64,000 nt of DNA. Origin: Dallia pectoralis (Eukaryota > Chordata > Actinopteri > Esociformes > Umbridae). The translations under genes and the position numbers were made by a program. Below the pieces are notes generated by a model. It saw only the letters and a list, made by a program, of their open reading frames with translations, ran no database searches and had not been told where the DNA came from. The number at the start of each line of letters is the position of its first letter. The stretch's first letter is position 1. The stretch lies in assembly GCA_029465975.1 (NCBI GenBank), contig CM055730.1, positions 9,983,800-10,047,799 of the forward strand, written 5' to 3'. This document shows positions 49,413 through 60,127 of the stretch, piece by piece.

Positions 49413-49596
49413 GACCACACAATCACACACAACACTGATAAGCTCCCTCTGCTGGCTGGATGCAGCAATGCAGGCACAACAATGGGCAAAGATAATATTA
49501 TATTTATGCATTTTTTTAACCTGTTTGTTCATTATAATATTTTTGTGCTAGCTGTTTGGATTTGATAAGAGGAGGTTAGGAGGGGAATGAAGTCAT

Positions 49597-49602
49597 AATA
49601 AA
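49597..49602 (+). terminator. Candidate poly(A) signal of sfxn3
   Basis: AATAAA about 185 bases after the sfxn3 stop codon, followed by a T/G-rich stretch (GGTGCTTCTCGGTCTTAAGT). Confidence 0.6.
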
Positions 49603-49858
49603 AGGTGCTTCTCGGTCTTAAGTTGCTTCCGTGTCATGAGGACGTAATAGATGGGGGGGAAATGCTACCATTTGTTCACATTATAATTCAGAGAAGTAAA
49701 TCCTATCTTAGTAATGAGACACAACACTGACAAATGTTCACCCCCCCCAGGGAACAACAGGTTTCTGTGTACAATGGCCTGACCTGGGGATTAACTCACA
49801 CGTGGGGCTTACAGTTTTAGTTTTCCTATTACAGTACCTGTTATACAGTGTGCCCAAA

Positions 49859-49983
49859 TCACGTGATGTCCCCTAGTCACGTGATGTCCCCTAGTCACGT
49901 GATGTCCCCTAGTCACGTGATGTCCCCTAGTCACGTGATGTCCCCTAGTCACGTGATGTCCCCTAGTCACGTGATGTCCCCTA
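49859..49983. repeat. 18-bp array of TCACGTGA palindromes
   Basis: Seven perfect copies of TCACGTGATGTCCCCTAG at exact 18-bp spacing. Each contains the 8-bp palindrome TCACGTGA, the E-box/M-box form bound by MITF/TFEB/USF-type bHLH-Zip factors. Located about 450 bases after the sfxn3 stop. Confidence 0.93.
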
Positions 49984-51376
49984 ATGTCCCTAACACGGAT
50001 TGTCTGAGTCCTTCACAAGGTAATTGAATTTAAAATGCTCATTGAAGGATTGTATTGTGTGTCTGAGTGACTTTAATGGAACTGAACAATTGGATTGTTG
50101 GAGAGATTCGTTCAGTTCATCAATATTACCATTGAATGAGGAATGTACTGTTTTGTGCCTGAATATAAAAGGAAAATGCTTACTATGTATTTTATTATTA
50201 GCACTGCCACAGACCCGTCTGTCATTTAGCCTGTGACTCCTGTAGTAGAGAACAGATGTCTTCCAGTGGTGATCCCAATGAATGCAATACGAGACAAGCG
50301 TGCAAATATGGGATCTATAGGGCATTATATTCACACTGAATATTGTGTGCACCAACCAATACTAGACGTAAAACAAGCAGAGATGTGAGAACTAGATGTT
50401 TTAAACCAGCAACGAGATACATTTGTGTTTTTAAAACCAGCGAACTGCTCAACACATTCAGAATTTTGTGGGAGAATCTATTTCATCTGTATTAGTCTGC
50501 TGATACAATGACACAATTTCCAGAATAAATGGCAAACGAATACGATGCCTCCCGAACGAAATGGCCATCCGAGAATAAGATTATTTTTAGAATACGAAAA
50601 AATATAAACTTTAAAATAAATCGTTTTTTGTCATGCCCCAGTTTTAACAATTACCAAGCAAATGCAGAAATGTGCTCTTGTGTTTTGGTTGACAACATGC
50701 TCACTTAGAAATTTGAATGTTGATTGGCTGATAGTTTGGGTAGCCAGACAAGATGTATTGTGTTCCTCAGAACCTGTGTTAAAACTAACAGTAAAAGCAT
50801 CAATATATTCTAAGACATTTGGAAGTAATGATAGGACCTTTGGTTTTTGTGTTGAGCTTCTTTTGGTTGGAGCATCTCTGATCAAACTGGAATTAGAGTT
50901 AGTTGTTATTTAATGCGTAGTATATATGATATATCTTAATGTCAACGGTGATGTAGCATATCGTCATGTGTGATCCATAAGGACTAGACTATTTTGGGTC
51001 AAGGGAATTATAATTTGCCGGGTTGAATTATGGTATGTACGAAAGGAATATGTGTTTGGGATTGAGGTGATAGTATTGCGTATATGTTTAACATATAGAT
51101 GTGAACGTTTTTAAATGTCAGGGTGTGCTGTTTCAATGCTACACTGGGTGACACCTTGTGTATCACAGGACCCATCTGCTGCAAGATGTTACTGATTATG
51201 AAGTCAGGCATCTCAGGTGGACTTCTTAGGTCTACTTTAGAAGAAAAAAATCTGCCATTTGCTCATATGTTAGAATGGCTCCTTAGAGGATTTTGCAATG
51301 GAAGCCAGTAAATACTCCACAATGGCCATAGGATTAGGCAAGATAGCTCAAACAGATGTGTAACAGTTTGGTTCTA

Positions 51377-51487
51377 CATTTCAGTGCAAATGTTTATTAA
51401 CATCCAAATCGGTGTGCTAAAGGGCAGTCATTGCATTTCAGTGCAAATGTTTATTAACATCCAAATCGGTGTGCTAAAGGGCAGTCT
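51377..51487. repeat. 57-bp tandem duplication
   Basis: Two copies, period 57, beginning CATTTCAGTGCAAATG and identical over about 54 bases, so the duplication is recent. Confidence 0.93.
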
Positions 51488-51660
51488 TTATAATCTCACA
51501 ATAAACATCACTACATAATTTAATTGACCTGTGATTACCAGGTGTTGGCTACACTATTTTAGCTGACTGCATTCACACAGCACTGACAGTGAAACTCTGT
51601 TGATACTGGGTTATCTGTACTGTGTAAACTTGTACTTATTTGTACTGTGTAAACACACAT

Positions 51661-54388
51661 GGGTGATTCTCACGAAATCCAGATTTAGAAGGTGTCCAGC
51701 ATCAGAATTTTTAAAATGCCCTTGAAGCCAATTTTCTTTTTGCACATATAAGATTAAGGTCGGAACTTACTAAGACCATTATTTTTAGGAGATTAAAAAA
51801 ATATTTCCTATATAATTATTTAAATTTTTCAGATGAAGTCCATAAAAAAGTATCATTACCGCAACATAACATTACATTAAATATATGGTTAGAAACTTAT
51901 ATTTTTGGCTAATGTTAAAGTAGACTTTTATTTCTCATGCTCAAAGCTATGTAAAACTCTGGAGAGATTACTTTTCATATTTATTATGTTTTGTAATTTC
52001 CTTATTTTCTCTCATTACCGAAACATACGTGATGATTTACAATTTCTTTTATTTAATTGTTTTACTAATAGATAACATACACTTTTGTTATGTAGCAGAC
52101 CTTAAATAAGTAGTGTTGTATAAAACATATATACATTTTAAAACAAAATATGATTATCTTATTATCACTTAATTGGTAAAAAAGATACATGTTGCGGTAA
52201 TGAAAATGCCATTTCGGTAATGAGGATCATTGTTTCGGAAATGAGATTTAGCTCACACATTCACTGTTGACAAAGGGGTTTTATGCCTACATATTTAAAA
52301 CGCATACAATTTTTTAAAGAACATTTATTTCCCTCGTCATTATTCACAGCCCAATATAAACAAACCAAGCCACCCCCCCATGCTATCTGCTATCCCAACT
52401 TGGCTGAAGCGTTGTCAATGATTGTGTGTGTGTGTGTCTGTGTGTGTCTGTGTGTGCAAGTGATGGTCAAAACAATGAATCCAAGTTATATTTCTCCCTA
52501 TTATCACCCTGACCCCTGACCTCTCTCTCTTTCCTTTCCCTATTATCACCCTGTCCCCTGACCTCTCTCTCCTTTCCCTATTATCACCCTGACCCCTGAC
52601 CTCTCTCTCTCTCTTTCTCTATTATCACCCTGACCCCTGACCCTCTCTCTCTCTCTTTCTCTATTATCACCCTGACCCCTGACCTCTCTCTCTCTCTCTT
52701 TCCCTCTTATCACCCTGTCCCCTGACCTCTCTCTCTCTCTTTCTCTATTATCACCCTGACCCCTGACTCTCTCTCTCTCTCTTTCTCTATTATCACCCTG
52801 ACCCCTGACCTCTCTCTCTCTCTCTTTCTCTATTATCACCCTGACCCCTGACCTCTCTCTCTCTCTCTTTCCCTCTTATCACCCTGTCCCCTGACCTCTC
52901 TCTTTCCCTATTATCACCCTGTCCCCTGACCCTCTCTCTCTCTTTCCCTATTATCACCCTGACCCCTGACCTCTCTCTCTCTCTTTCCCTATTATCACCC
53001 TGACCCCTGACCTCTCTCTCTTTCCTTTCCCTATTATCACCCTGACCCCTGACCTCTCTCCTTTCCCTTTTATCACCCTGACCTCTCTCTCCTTTCCCTA
53101 TTATCACCCTGACCCCTGACCTCTCTCTCTCATTTCCCTATTATCACCCTGCCCCCTGACCTCTCTCTCCATTCTTCTGTAATCCTCAAGTAACACTGGA
53201 TTACTGTGTATTTTCTCCCTATGCTTTGCCAGACTGTTTTTCGCTGATGCCCTTTTCCTTTCAACTGTCTGTAACAAAATACACAATTGCCATCTTGAAT
53301 GTAAAATTTTGTAAAAAAGAAAAGAAATACATTGTTTCACAGTAAAACTATGAAATAGTAAATAATATTGCATTAATAATAGGTGGCCTATACTGCATTC
53401 ATACTGCTTTTTGTGGAAGCATTTAAAAAAAATAATAATAATTAGTGACCCCTGCTGGGGGGGTTGTAATAGCTATTTTGTTTACGCAATCTGTTCAAGA
53501 AGCGTTTAAGGCAAATATCAAGTTATATTAAAATGAGCAACAGTTATAGTGCACGTGCCTCCTTCATAAGGCTGTTTCTCACTACCAAAACATTGAGTAT
53601 CTCCACCGCAACAGGCCTTCAATTGTTGCGGTGAATGATAGGGGTGTTGCGGAGGATGAGCGACCTTAAACATTCTTGCTAACTGTGGAAGCTAAATGAG
53701 AGTTAGCTAAACATTCCCTATCTTTTTATATTTAGACCATAATGGGGTATATAGTAATCAAAAAAATTTAACTGCAACATTTTTTATAACTTCACAAACA
53801 CATGTTTCAGTAATGAGAACTAAAAAGTCGTGTAGGTACTATGACACGCCAAATTTTTACTTTTATCTGGAGAGAAAAAATTATAACTGGTTACTTGATA
53901 GCCATCTTGAGTCTCACAGTCATTTATGTCCCTTACAACAAATTCCTTAAAAAATTATAGTTCCTTGAGCACTTAAACAATGATTGAAAATTGTTGCGGA
54001 GGATGAGAAAATTGGTCTTGGACACATTTTTATTCCTTATTATTGTCACTACATTTACCAATGACCACCAAATACCACATGTTTCTTTACTGTAAATGTT
54101 TATATTATAACATGCACTGAAGCTTTTTATTTTTTATATTTTTTAAATATGAATAATTCCATCTCAAAGGACCAAAATCCAGTCATGGACACGTTGCGGT
54201 AATGAGAAATTTCCCTTTAAATGTTGAAAAAAAAATAGAATTCGTATTCATGATTTCATTTGAAATCATGTGCAAAATCGTACATGAAGAGATGTTTATA
54301 ACGGTATCCTTCTTATTTTGATAGCATTTACTTTTATCATCAAAATGTTTTATGACACCTCATAAGTCTAATTTCGCGAGAATCACCC
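51661..54388. mobile_element. Non-autonomous DNA transposon, 2.73 kb, 4-bp TSD
   Basis: Left end GGGTGATTCTCACGAAAT and right end ATTTCGCGAGAATCACCC form terminal inverted repeats of about 18 bp with one mismatch. The sequence is flanked by ACAT at 51657-51660 and 54389-54392. The insertion split a copy of a local tandem repeat; intact copies at 54475-54490 and 54540-54555 read AAACACACATACACTTCAC, which shows that exactly ACAT was duplicated. No transposase-like frame is present. About eleven copies of a GTTGCGGTAATGAGAA-like motif lie inside, and an expanded CT-rich minisatellite occupies its middle. The superfamily is not determined: 4-bp duplications occur in several, including Sola and Ginger types. 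Confidence 0.85.
52503..53165. repeat. Minisatellite inside the transposon, about 40-bp unit
   Basis: About 17 copies of TATTATCACCCTGACCCCTG + ACCTCTCTCTCTCTTTCCC with a variable (CT)n length. Minus-strand Arg/Glu-rich frames over it are artefacts. Confidence 0.93.
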
Positions 54389-54720
54389 ACATACACTTCA
54401 CATAGCACTGACAGTGATCTCTGTTGATGCTGGGTTATCTGTACTGTGTAAACTTGTACTTATTTGTACTGTGTAAACACACATACACTTCACATAGCAC
54501 TGACAGTGATCTCTGTTGATGCTGGGTTATCTGTACTGTGTAAACACACATACACTTCACATAGCACTGACAGTGATCTCTGTTGATGCTGGGTTATCTG
54601 TACTGTGTAAACTTGTACTTATTTGTACTGTGTAAACACACATACACTTCACATAGCACTGACAGTGATCTCTGTTGATACTGGTTTATCTGTACTGTGT
54701 AAACACACATACATGCACAA
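54389..54720. repeat. Tandem repeat interrupted by the transposon
   Basis: Four alternating long (about 90 bp) and short (about 65 bp) copies containing CATAGCACTGACAGTGATCT and GGGTTATCTGTACTGTGTAA. A further copy lies on the other side of the transposon at 51575-51660. Confidence 0.9.
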
Positions 54721-55783
54721 AGCAAATCAAAGTTCCACAAGTGTCTCTATTGTCTGTATAATCTGCTTTTTGTCATTTTATATACATAATGTATTTAATG
54801 GGCACGTTAAAACAATTATAACCTATAAGTATATACTGTAAAGAACCGCCTTGTTATTATATGATCTGTTATATCTGTGTCCATCCTTATGGCTCTTATG
54901 TTATTGCTTCATATCTTTGATATCAATGTTTGGTCTGCAATTAGTTGCTCTGTAATAACCAATTTAAATGTTACGAGGGGTTTTAGTCTGTTTTATTGAA
55001 AGTGTTTCTTTGTACAATGACAATATATAAGCTCAGTTACAGCATACTATAAAGAGAAAATTGTTTTACAGCCTCATCAGCATTTATATCACTGCCCTTT
55101 TGTCTTCTGTACTCGTTAGTGGGTAGGGCAAGGAAAGGTAATTAGAACAAAAACACAAATGTAGCTAGCGTTTGCTTATCGTAACATACAAGGATTAACA
55201 TGATTGTGCTGTTCAGGCAAAGATACTATGTATCTCACAAAGCTACAAACCTTTCCAAAGACTGGTTTGATCAGCAGAGCCTTTTGGTTATAGCGTCATT
55301 GCTTCAGCGTTTTATGACAAGCCTCTACCAGGATATCCTTATGCAACTGTCATATTTTAAATATCTTTAGGTTTGCTTTAGCATGTAATGGAATACTGTC
55401 TCAGCAGCACAACACTATAGACAATCTATGATACACTCCATGAATGTTGTACTCAATGCTGTTAAATACTAATGTTGTAGTCAGTATTGGGGTTCAGTAC
55501 TGCCCTGTCCATTTTGTATTGCTTTGGAAGATGTTCTGTCACACCTGAACTGTGTTGTATTTACTGAGAGCTAAACAATAAATTGGTTGATATGTGTGAA
55601 TATGGGTGGATTTTCTTTCTCAGACACCGGGCCTCCTGTACTTTTGCAGATGATAATTGGTGTTTTTCACTGTCCATATGTCCATATCCGCACTGGACTG
55701 ATTGATGTGGTGGAGACTCACATTTGCCTTTAGCTAAGTATGAAACATTATTATTTCTAACACACAGAATGCATTTAAACTCA

Positions 55784-56697
55784 AAACCGCTTTTTATTTT
55801 ACTGTGTGTGTAGACTAGATGAATGTGTGACAGGCATTACTACCCAATACAATAAACCGCTTTTTATTTTACTGTGTGTGTAGACTAGTGGAATGTGCGA
55901 CAGGCATTACTACCCAATACAATAAACCGCTTTTTATTTTACTGTTTGTATAGACTAGTGGAATGTGCGACAGGCATTACTACCCAATACAATAAACCAC
56001 TTTTTATTTTACTGTGTGTGTAGACTAGTGGAATGTGCGACAGGCATTACTACCCAATACAATAAACCACTTTTTATTTTACTGTTTGTGTAGACTAGTG
56101 GAATGTGCGACAGGCATTACTACCCAATACAATAAACCACTTTATTTTACTGTGTGTGTAGACTAGTGGAATGTGCGACAGGCATTACTACCCAATACAA
56201 TAAACCGCTTTTTATTTTACTGTGTGTGTAGACTAGTGGAATGTGCGACAGGCATTACTACCCAATACAATAAACCGCTTTTTATTTTACTGTGTGTGTA
56301 GACTAGTGGAATGTGCGACAGGCATTACTACCCAATACAATAAACCGCTTTTTATTTTACTGTTTGTATAGACTAGTGGAATGTGCGACAGGCATTACTA
56401 CCCAATACAATAAACCACTTTTTATTTTACTGTTTGTATAGACTAGTGGAATGTGCGACAGGCATTACTACCCAATACAATAAACCGCTTTTTATTTTAC
56501 TGTGTGTGTAGACTAGTGGAATGTGCGACAGGCATTACTACCCAATACAATAAACCACTTTTTATTTTACTGTGTGTGTAGACTAGTGGAATGTGCAACA
56601 GGCATTACTACCCAATACAATAAAACACTTTTTATTCTACTGTGTGTGTAGACTAGTGGAATGTGCAACAGGCATTACTACCCAATACAATAAACCA
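55784..56697. repeat. Minisatellite, 70-bp unit with AATAAA hexamers on both strands
   Basis: Thirteen copies of a 70-bp unit containing ACAATAAACCGCTTTTTATT, then TTACTGTGTGTGTAGACTAG and GGCATTACTACCC. Each unit has AATAAA on the plus strand followed by a TGTGTG tract. Nearly all copies also carry AATAAA on the minus strand (read from TTTATT), which lies downstream of the selenou1 SECIS. Confidence 0.94.
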
Positions 56698-56831
56698 AGT
56701 TGTTCTGCCAGTCCAGTAAAAAAGGGAGACAGAAGGATGATGTGATGAGGTCTGTTGTTTATGGTTGTTTTCCATCTGTTTTGAGGTTCACAGGCCACCT
56801 GCCAACGTGCCCAGTGAGTTTGTTGTGGAAG

Positions 56832-56902
56832 TGTGTGTTTGGGTATCAAACCTGCTCCCCTCGTCACCGAGTTTAAAGACAGGTTGTCATCAACAACACA
56901 CA
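56832..56902 (-). promoter_or_regulatory. selenou1: SECIS element of selenou1 (3' UTR)
   Basis: On the minus strand, helix I is TGTGTGTT (56895-56902) paired with AACACACA (56832-56839). Then comes the kink-turn core, ATGA (56887-56890) opposite TGAT (56845-56848). Helix II is AACCTG/CAGGTT, continued by weaker CTTT/GGAG pairs. An unpaired AAA is followed by a small apical stem CTCG-GTGA-CGAG, which fits a form 2 SECIS. The element lies about 810 bases after the stop codon in the same transcript direction. It would recruit SBP2 and allow Sec insertion at the upstream TGA. Confidence 0.87.
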
Positions 56903-57712
56903 GACCACACACACACAGGTCAGGTTGGAGACAGCCTGAAGGCACCTGCACAGGTTGACACATTCATTTACAGGTAAAACATAAGTTAGTTTTTCTGAAT
57001 GCAGATAGAGACAAATTCAAGCTGAGTTTGATTCAGTCAGACAAAACACTGGTGTTTAAAATATACTTCTCTTCTCTAAAGAGAAGTTATTTTCAAGTAT
57101 TCTCACATATTAGCTAGCATATGCTGTGAGGTCAATAACTGAGAATGTCTTCATTTAATCACATAGGTAATGAGCTCATGCACTGTCCAACGTCAGCAAC
57201 AGACCTCTGTTATGATTGGAATCACAAGAGTTGTATCACGTTTCTATGGGCAGCACCATTAGGGTTCTTTCAATTAGGAACTAGTGAGGTTGTTGGGATT
57301 TCTTTTAGGCGACAGAAAGATCACATCATTCCTAACTTCGTCCCAAGGCTATTGCACACAGCACATACAAGCATGGAACAAAACTTTGCCTTAGTGTGCC
57401 ACAGTTATTGTATGACAGTGATATTACTGTGCACTGTGAAACCTGGCTCCAGATTCAGAAGAACGCCAGACATCTATGACGTCTAGTCTAGCCTGAGTCA
57501 CCCATATCATGTTATAATAGAGACATTGTTAAACTGAACATTTAGCAACTAGAACGTTTTGTTTTTCTTTTGAAAGAAACTACGAGAAATGTTGTGTAGT
57601 TTTAGAAACACTATTGTTGTTGGTTGTTTCATTTTACATTTAGTGAAGAAAAACCCATATTGGGTAAATAATGTCAGTGTCCTACGTCTCTTCACCAGTG
57701 TTTAAACACAAT

Positions 57713-59590
57713 CTATTGCACTGGAACAATTCTCCTGACAGCATCTAAAACATCTTCCATCTCTACTTTATTGCCGAACTCCTTCTCCCTGTGCTCCAGA
57801 AGAATTCCCTGTGGAAGGAAAAAGATGCCATCCTTTTTAAATGGGAATTGATGCAATAATGTATCAATACCATCCAGTTTCTGCATGTCTCACCTGGGTC
57901 CCTGCTCCTATAACAAACACTCCTCCCAGTACGAAGCCTTCCCCCAGCATGTTGCCTTGGTAACCGGCCTTCCACGCACGCAGGAAGTTCTGCCACACCC
58001 CCAGACGAATGAAGCCCAGTCCACCCATCTTCCTCTGTAGAGGCCCGTAGAAGTGGTGCTTCAAAGGACATGAGAAACCATTTAACCCATTAGTCCATAA
58101 TGAAGAATCAAATCCAACCACACATGGACACATGGACGTGTTTATGATCTGTCTAGAGATCTATTGAAATGTGTCCATACCTGTATAAAAGACACCTGGG
58201 AGCCAGAAATCTCGCTGATTGACATGGGACCAAACACTTAATGCAAATGAATGAATAACTTATTCGAATGCGTTATTCTGGATTGTTTTGTTGTTTTTCT
58301 GTCTCTCACTGTTCAAATAAACCTACCATTAACATTTTAGACTGATCGTGTCTTTGTCAGTGGGCCAACGTACAAAATCAGCAGGGGATCAAATCATTCC
58401 TTCCTTCACTGTACATACACCCCGGCCAGCATAGAGGACGTAGAAGCACTGCGATGCAAGAATCAATACAGGTCAGTCTCACCTTCTCGTCTACGTAGAT
58501 GTCCCCAGCGAAGTGCGGTCGGAAGTCCTGGATCTCTGTGCCGATGTTCTCCTTCACCACGGCAACCAGAGGGATTCCAAGCTCCTCGAGCTGGGGCTTC
58601 AGAGAGGACAGCTCCGAGGCCTCCTTTACACACCATTAGAACAATTCAAAGTAAGCCTTCTCATTAATATGGATTTAGGGCCTGTAAATATATCCTTATG
58701 TAAACAGCGCACAGTGTGGAATATACGGTAGACCTGAATTAAATAGTCTAGTAGTTCATTGTTGTTCAAGTGTGAACTACATGGCATTAATGACCCAGTA
58801 ACTTAACATCCTTTCACCTCTCTGCACAGAAATCATCCGGGCCGTCGTACGGCCATGACCACGGCTCCTCTCTTCTCCCACAGAGCTTTGGCCTTTATCG
58901 TCTTCTCATCTGCAGAGGATACATATTTAGGACACACACTTTTCCAGACATGATAACGGAGGAGCCTCGTTAGGTCAAAGTGTTACATGCCAAAACAGAA
59001 GTAAACAAATTCATAAATAGTACGCAAACTAGCTCAGAATTACACACAATATAATAGTATACGGAGTAGCTGAAAATAGGCTAGATTCATCTAAGGTAGC
59101 TTCTACAATTCACTGAAGGTGCTCAATGCGCTTGAATGTTTAAGAGGATTTCACAATTTTTATTAATGTAATCCGTACTATTCAATGCACAAACCATATA
59201 TGATCTACTAACTATATGTACTATATGAACACTATGCTAACAATTTTTATTATAAAATATAGAACAAAATATACTTTTGTAATTCAGTATATAATAAAAA
59301 GCCCATGTATAAATTAATACCAACAAAATTCCAGGCATTAGAGATACAGAGAAATTAGGGAAAACCTCAATGCCAACACGGTCAACAGTGAGAACCATAA
59401 ACTAGGCCTGTTCAGGTGAAAGAAGTTCAACCAGGGTTCTCCTACCGTCTACAGTAGAGCGGAGGTCTGCATCCTCCAGGAACTCCAAAGGGGCACGGGC
59501 ACCCTTGGTCAAACACAGGTCAGTGTTAGCCAGGAAGATCCCTGCCACAACTGCTCCCAAGGCCCCGAGGCCCACAGACCACATCCCCAT
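57713..59590 (-). CDS. selenou1: Selenoprotein U1 / peroxiredoxin-like 2A
   Basis: Five minus-strand coding exons join in frame: 59446-59590, 58818-58909, 58483-58623, 57894-58058 and 57713-57808, giving 212 residues from the MGMW methionine. The only internal stop is TGA at 58833-58835 in RRPG-U-FLCREE, exactly where human PRXL2A/FAM213A has Cys, giving a Sec74-x-x-Cys77 redox motif. Other landmarks are MGMWSVGLGALG with a hydrophobic N-terminus (about 4-22), ANTDL, KALWEKRGAVVMAVRR, FYGPLQRKMGGLGFIRLGVW, GEGFVLGGVFVIGAG and GILLEHREKEFGNKV. This is a thioredoxin-fold, AhpC/Prx-like protein; fish SelU is a known selenoprotein and the mammalian form has Cys. An in-frame region continues 5' of MGMW to an acceptor, so a longer N-terminus is possible. 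A SECIS lies downstream. The gene converges with sfxn3. Confidence 0.95.
58833..58835 (-). other. selenou1: In-frame TGA read as selenocysteine
   Basis: The codons around it on the minus strand read CGG CCC GGA TGA TTT CTG TGC. Conserved protein sequence continues for about 138 residues beyond it, over four exons with intact splice sites, and a SECIS is present, so this is recoding and not a nonsense mutation. Confidence 0.93.
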
Positions 59591-59902
59591 ATCAAACAGC
59601 TCCACCTCTAGGCCGGAAGACAGCACTGCAGCCAAACAGGGTAAGATAGACAAATATGATTATCACGGTTCTTTCGGAAAGAAAGTGCTGTGAAGACGGA
59701 AAACACTTTCGATGAACAAGAGCCTGGACCACACAGGGCCGCCTACTCTCATGTCACATGCAGGTATCTAATGGTTTCTGGTCATGTGACTTTAATGTTA
59801 GCGAGAGGTAATGTTCAGGCATTGGCAGGGTGGAGGAACGCCAGCGTCACTGGTTTAAATTTGTTAAAATCCTATAGTCACTAGAAAATAGATAGATAGA
59901 CA

Positions 59903-60127
59903 GACATATACATAATGCTCCTTGCCTGATTTGGGCTTGTTAGGTTCAGGAGAGGAAGAGGCTGTGCTGAGGTGAAAAGCTTTTAGACAGGGGAATCTGG
60001 CTGTAAGCTTGGTAGAGGGCTGGCTTTTGTATGTTGCACCCTCTAGAGGCAGGGCAGAGCAGTGCAGAGTCTGACATAGCATCCATCTGGCCCTTGGGTG
60101 TCTGGACAGGGCAGAGAGGAAGGCCAT
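59903..60127 (-). other. Possible upstream selenou1 exon with presequence-like N-terminus
   Basis: A frame opens at a good ATG (TTCCATGGCC, 60127) and runs MAFLSALSRHPRARWMLCQT and onward to a Ser/Pro-rich stretch. It has many Arg/Lys residues and no acidic residue in the first 28. It could splice with the right phase (1) through a GC donor (TCAG/GCAAGG near 59930) to the acceptor before the MGMW exon. A GT donor in another phase (TTAT/GTATAT, 59903) also exists. The coding status is inference. Confidence 0.35.

Larger units (their letters stand above)
49413..56831. other. sfxn3-selenou1 convergent intergenic region
   Basis: No coding exon is recognised. The interval contains the sfxn3 3' UTR, the CACGTG array, a 57-bp duplication, a non-autonomous transposon, the tandem repeats flanking it and the 70-bp poly(A)-hexamer array. 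The remainder is AT-rich sequence without visible family resemblance. Confidence 0.7.

Noticed and set aside
52546..53107. Arg/Glu-rich minus-strand frames
   Set aside because: They are translations of the CT-rich minisatellite inside the transposon and do not resemble a transposase.
58818..58909. selenou1 as a pseudogene because of an internal TGA
   Set aside because: The TGA sits at the family redox position, the downstream exons are intact and conserved, and a SECIS is present, so selenocysteine recoding explains it.
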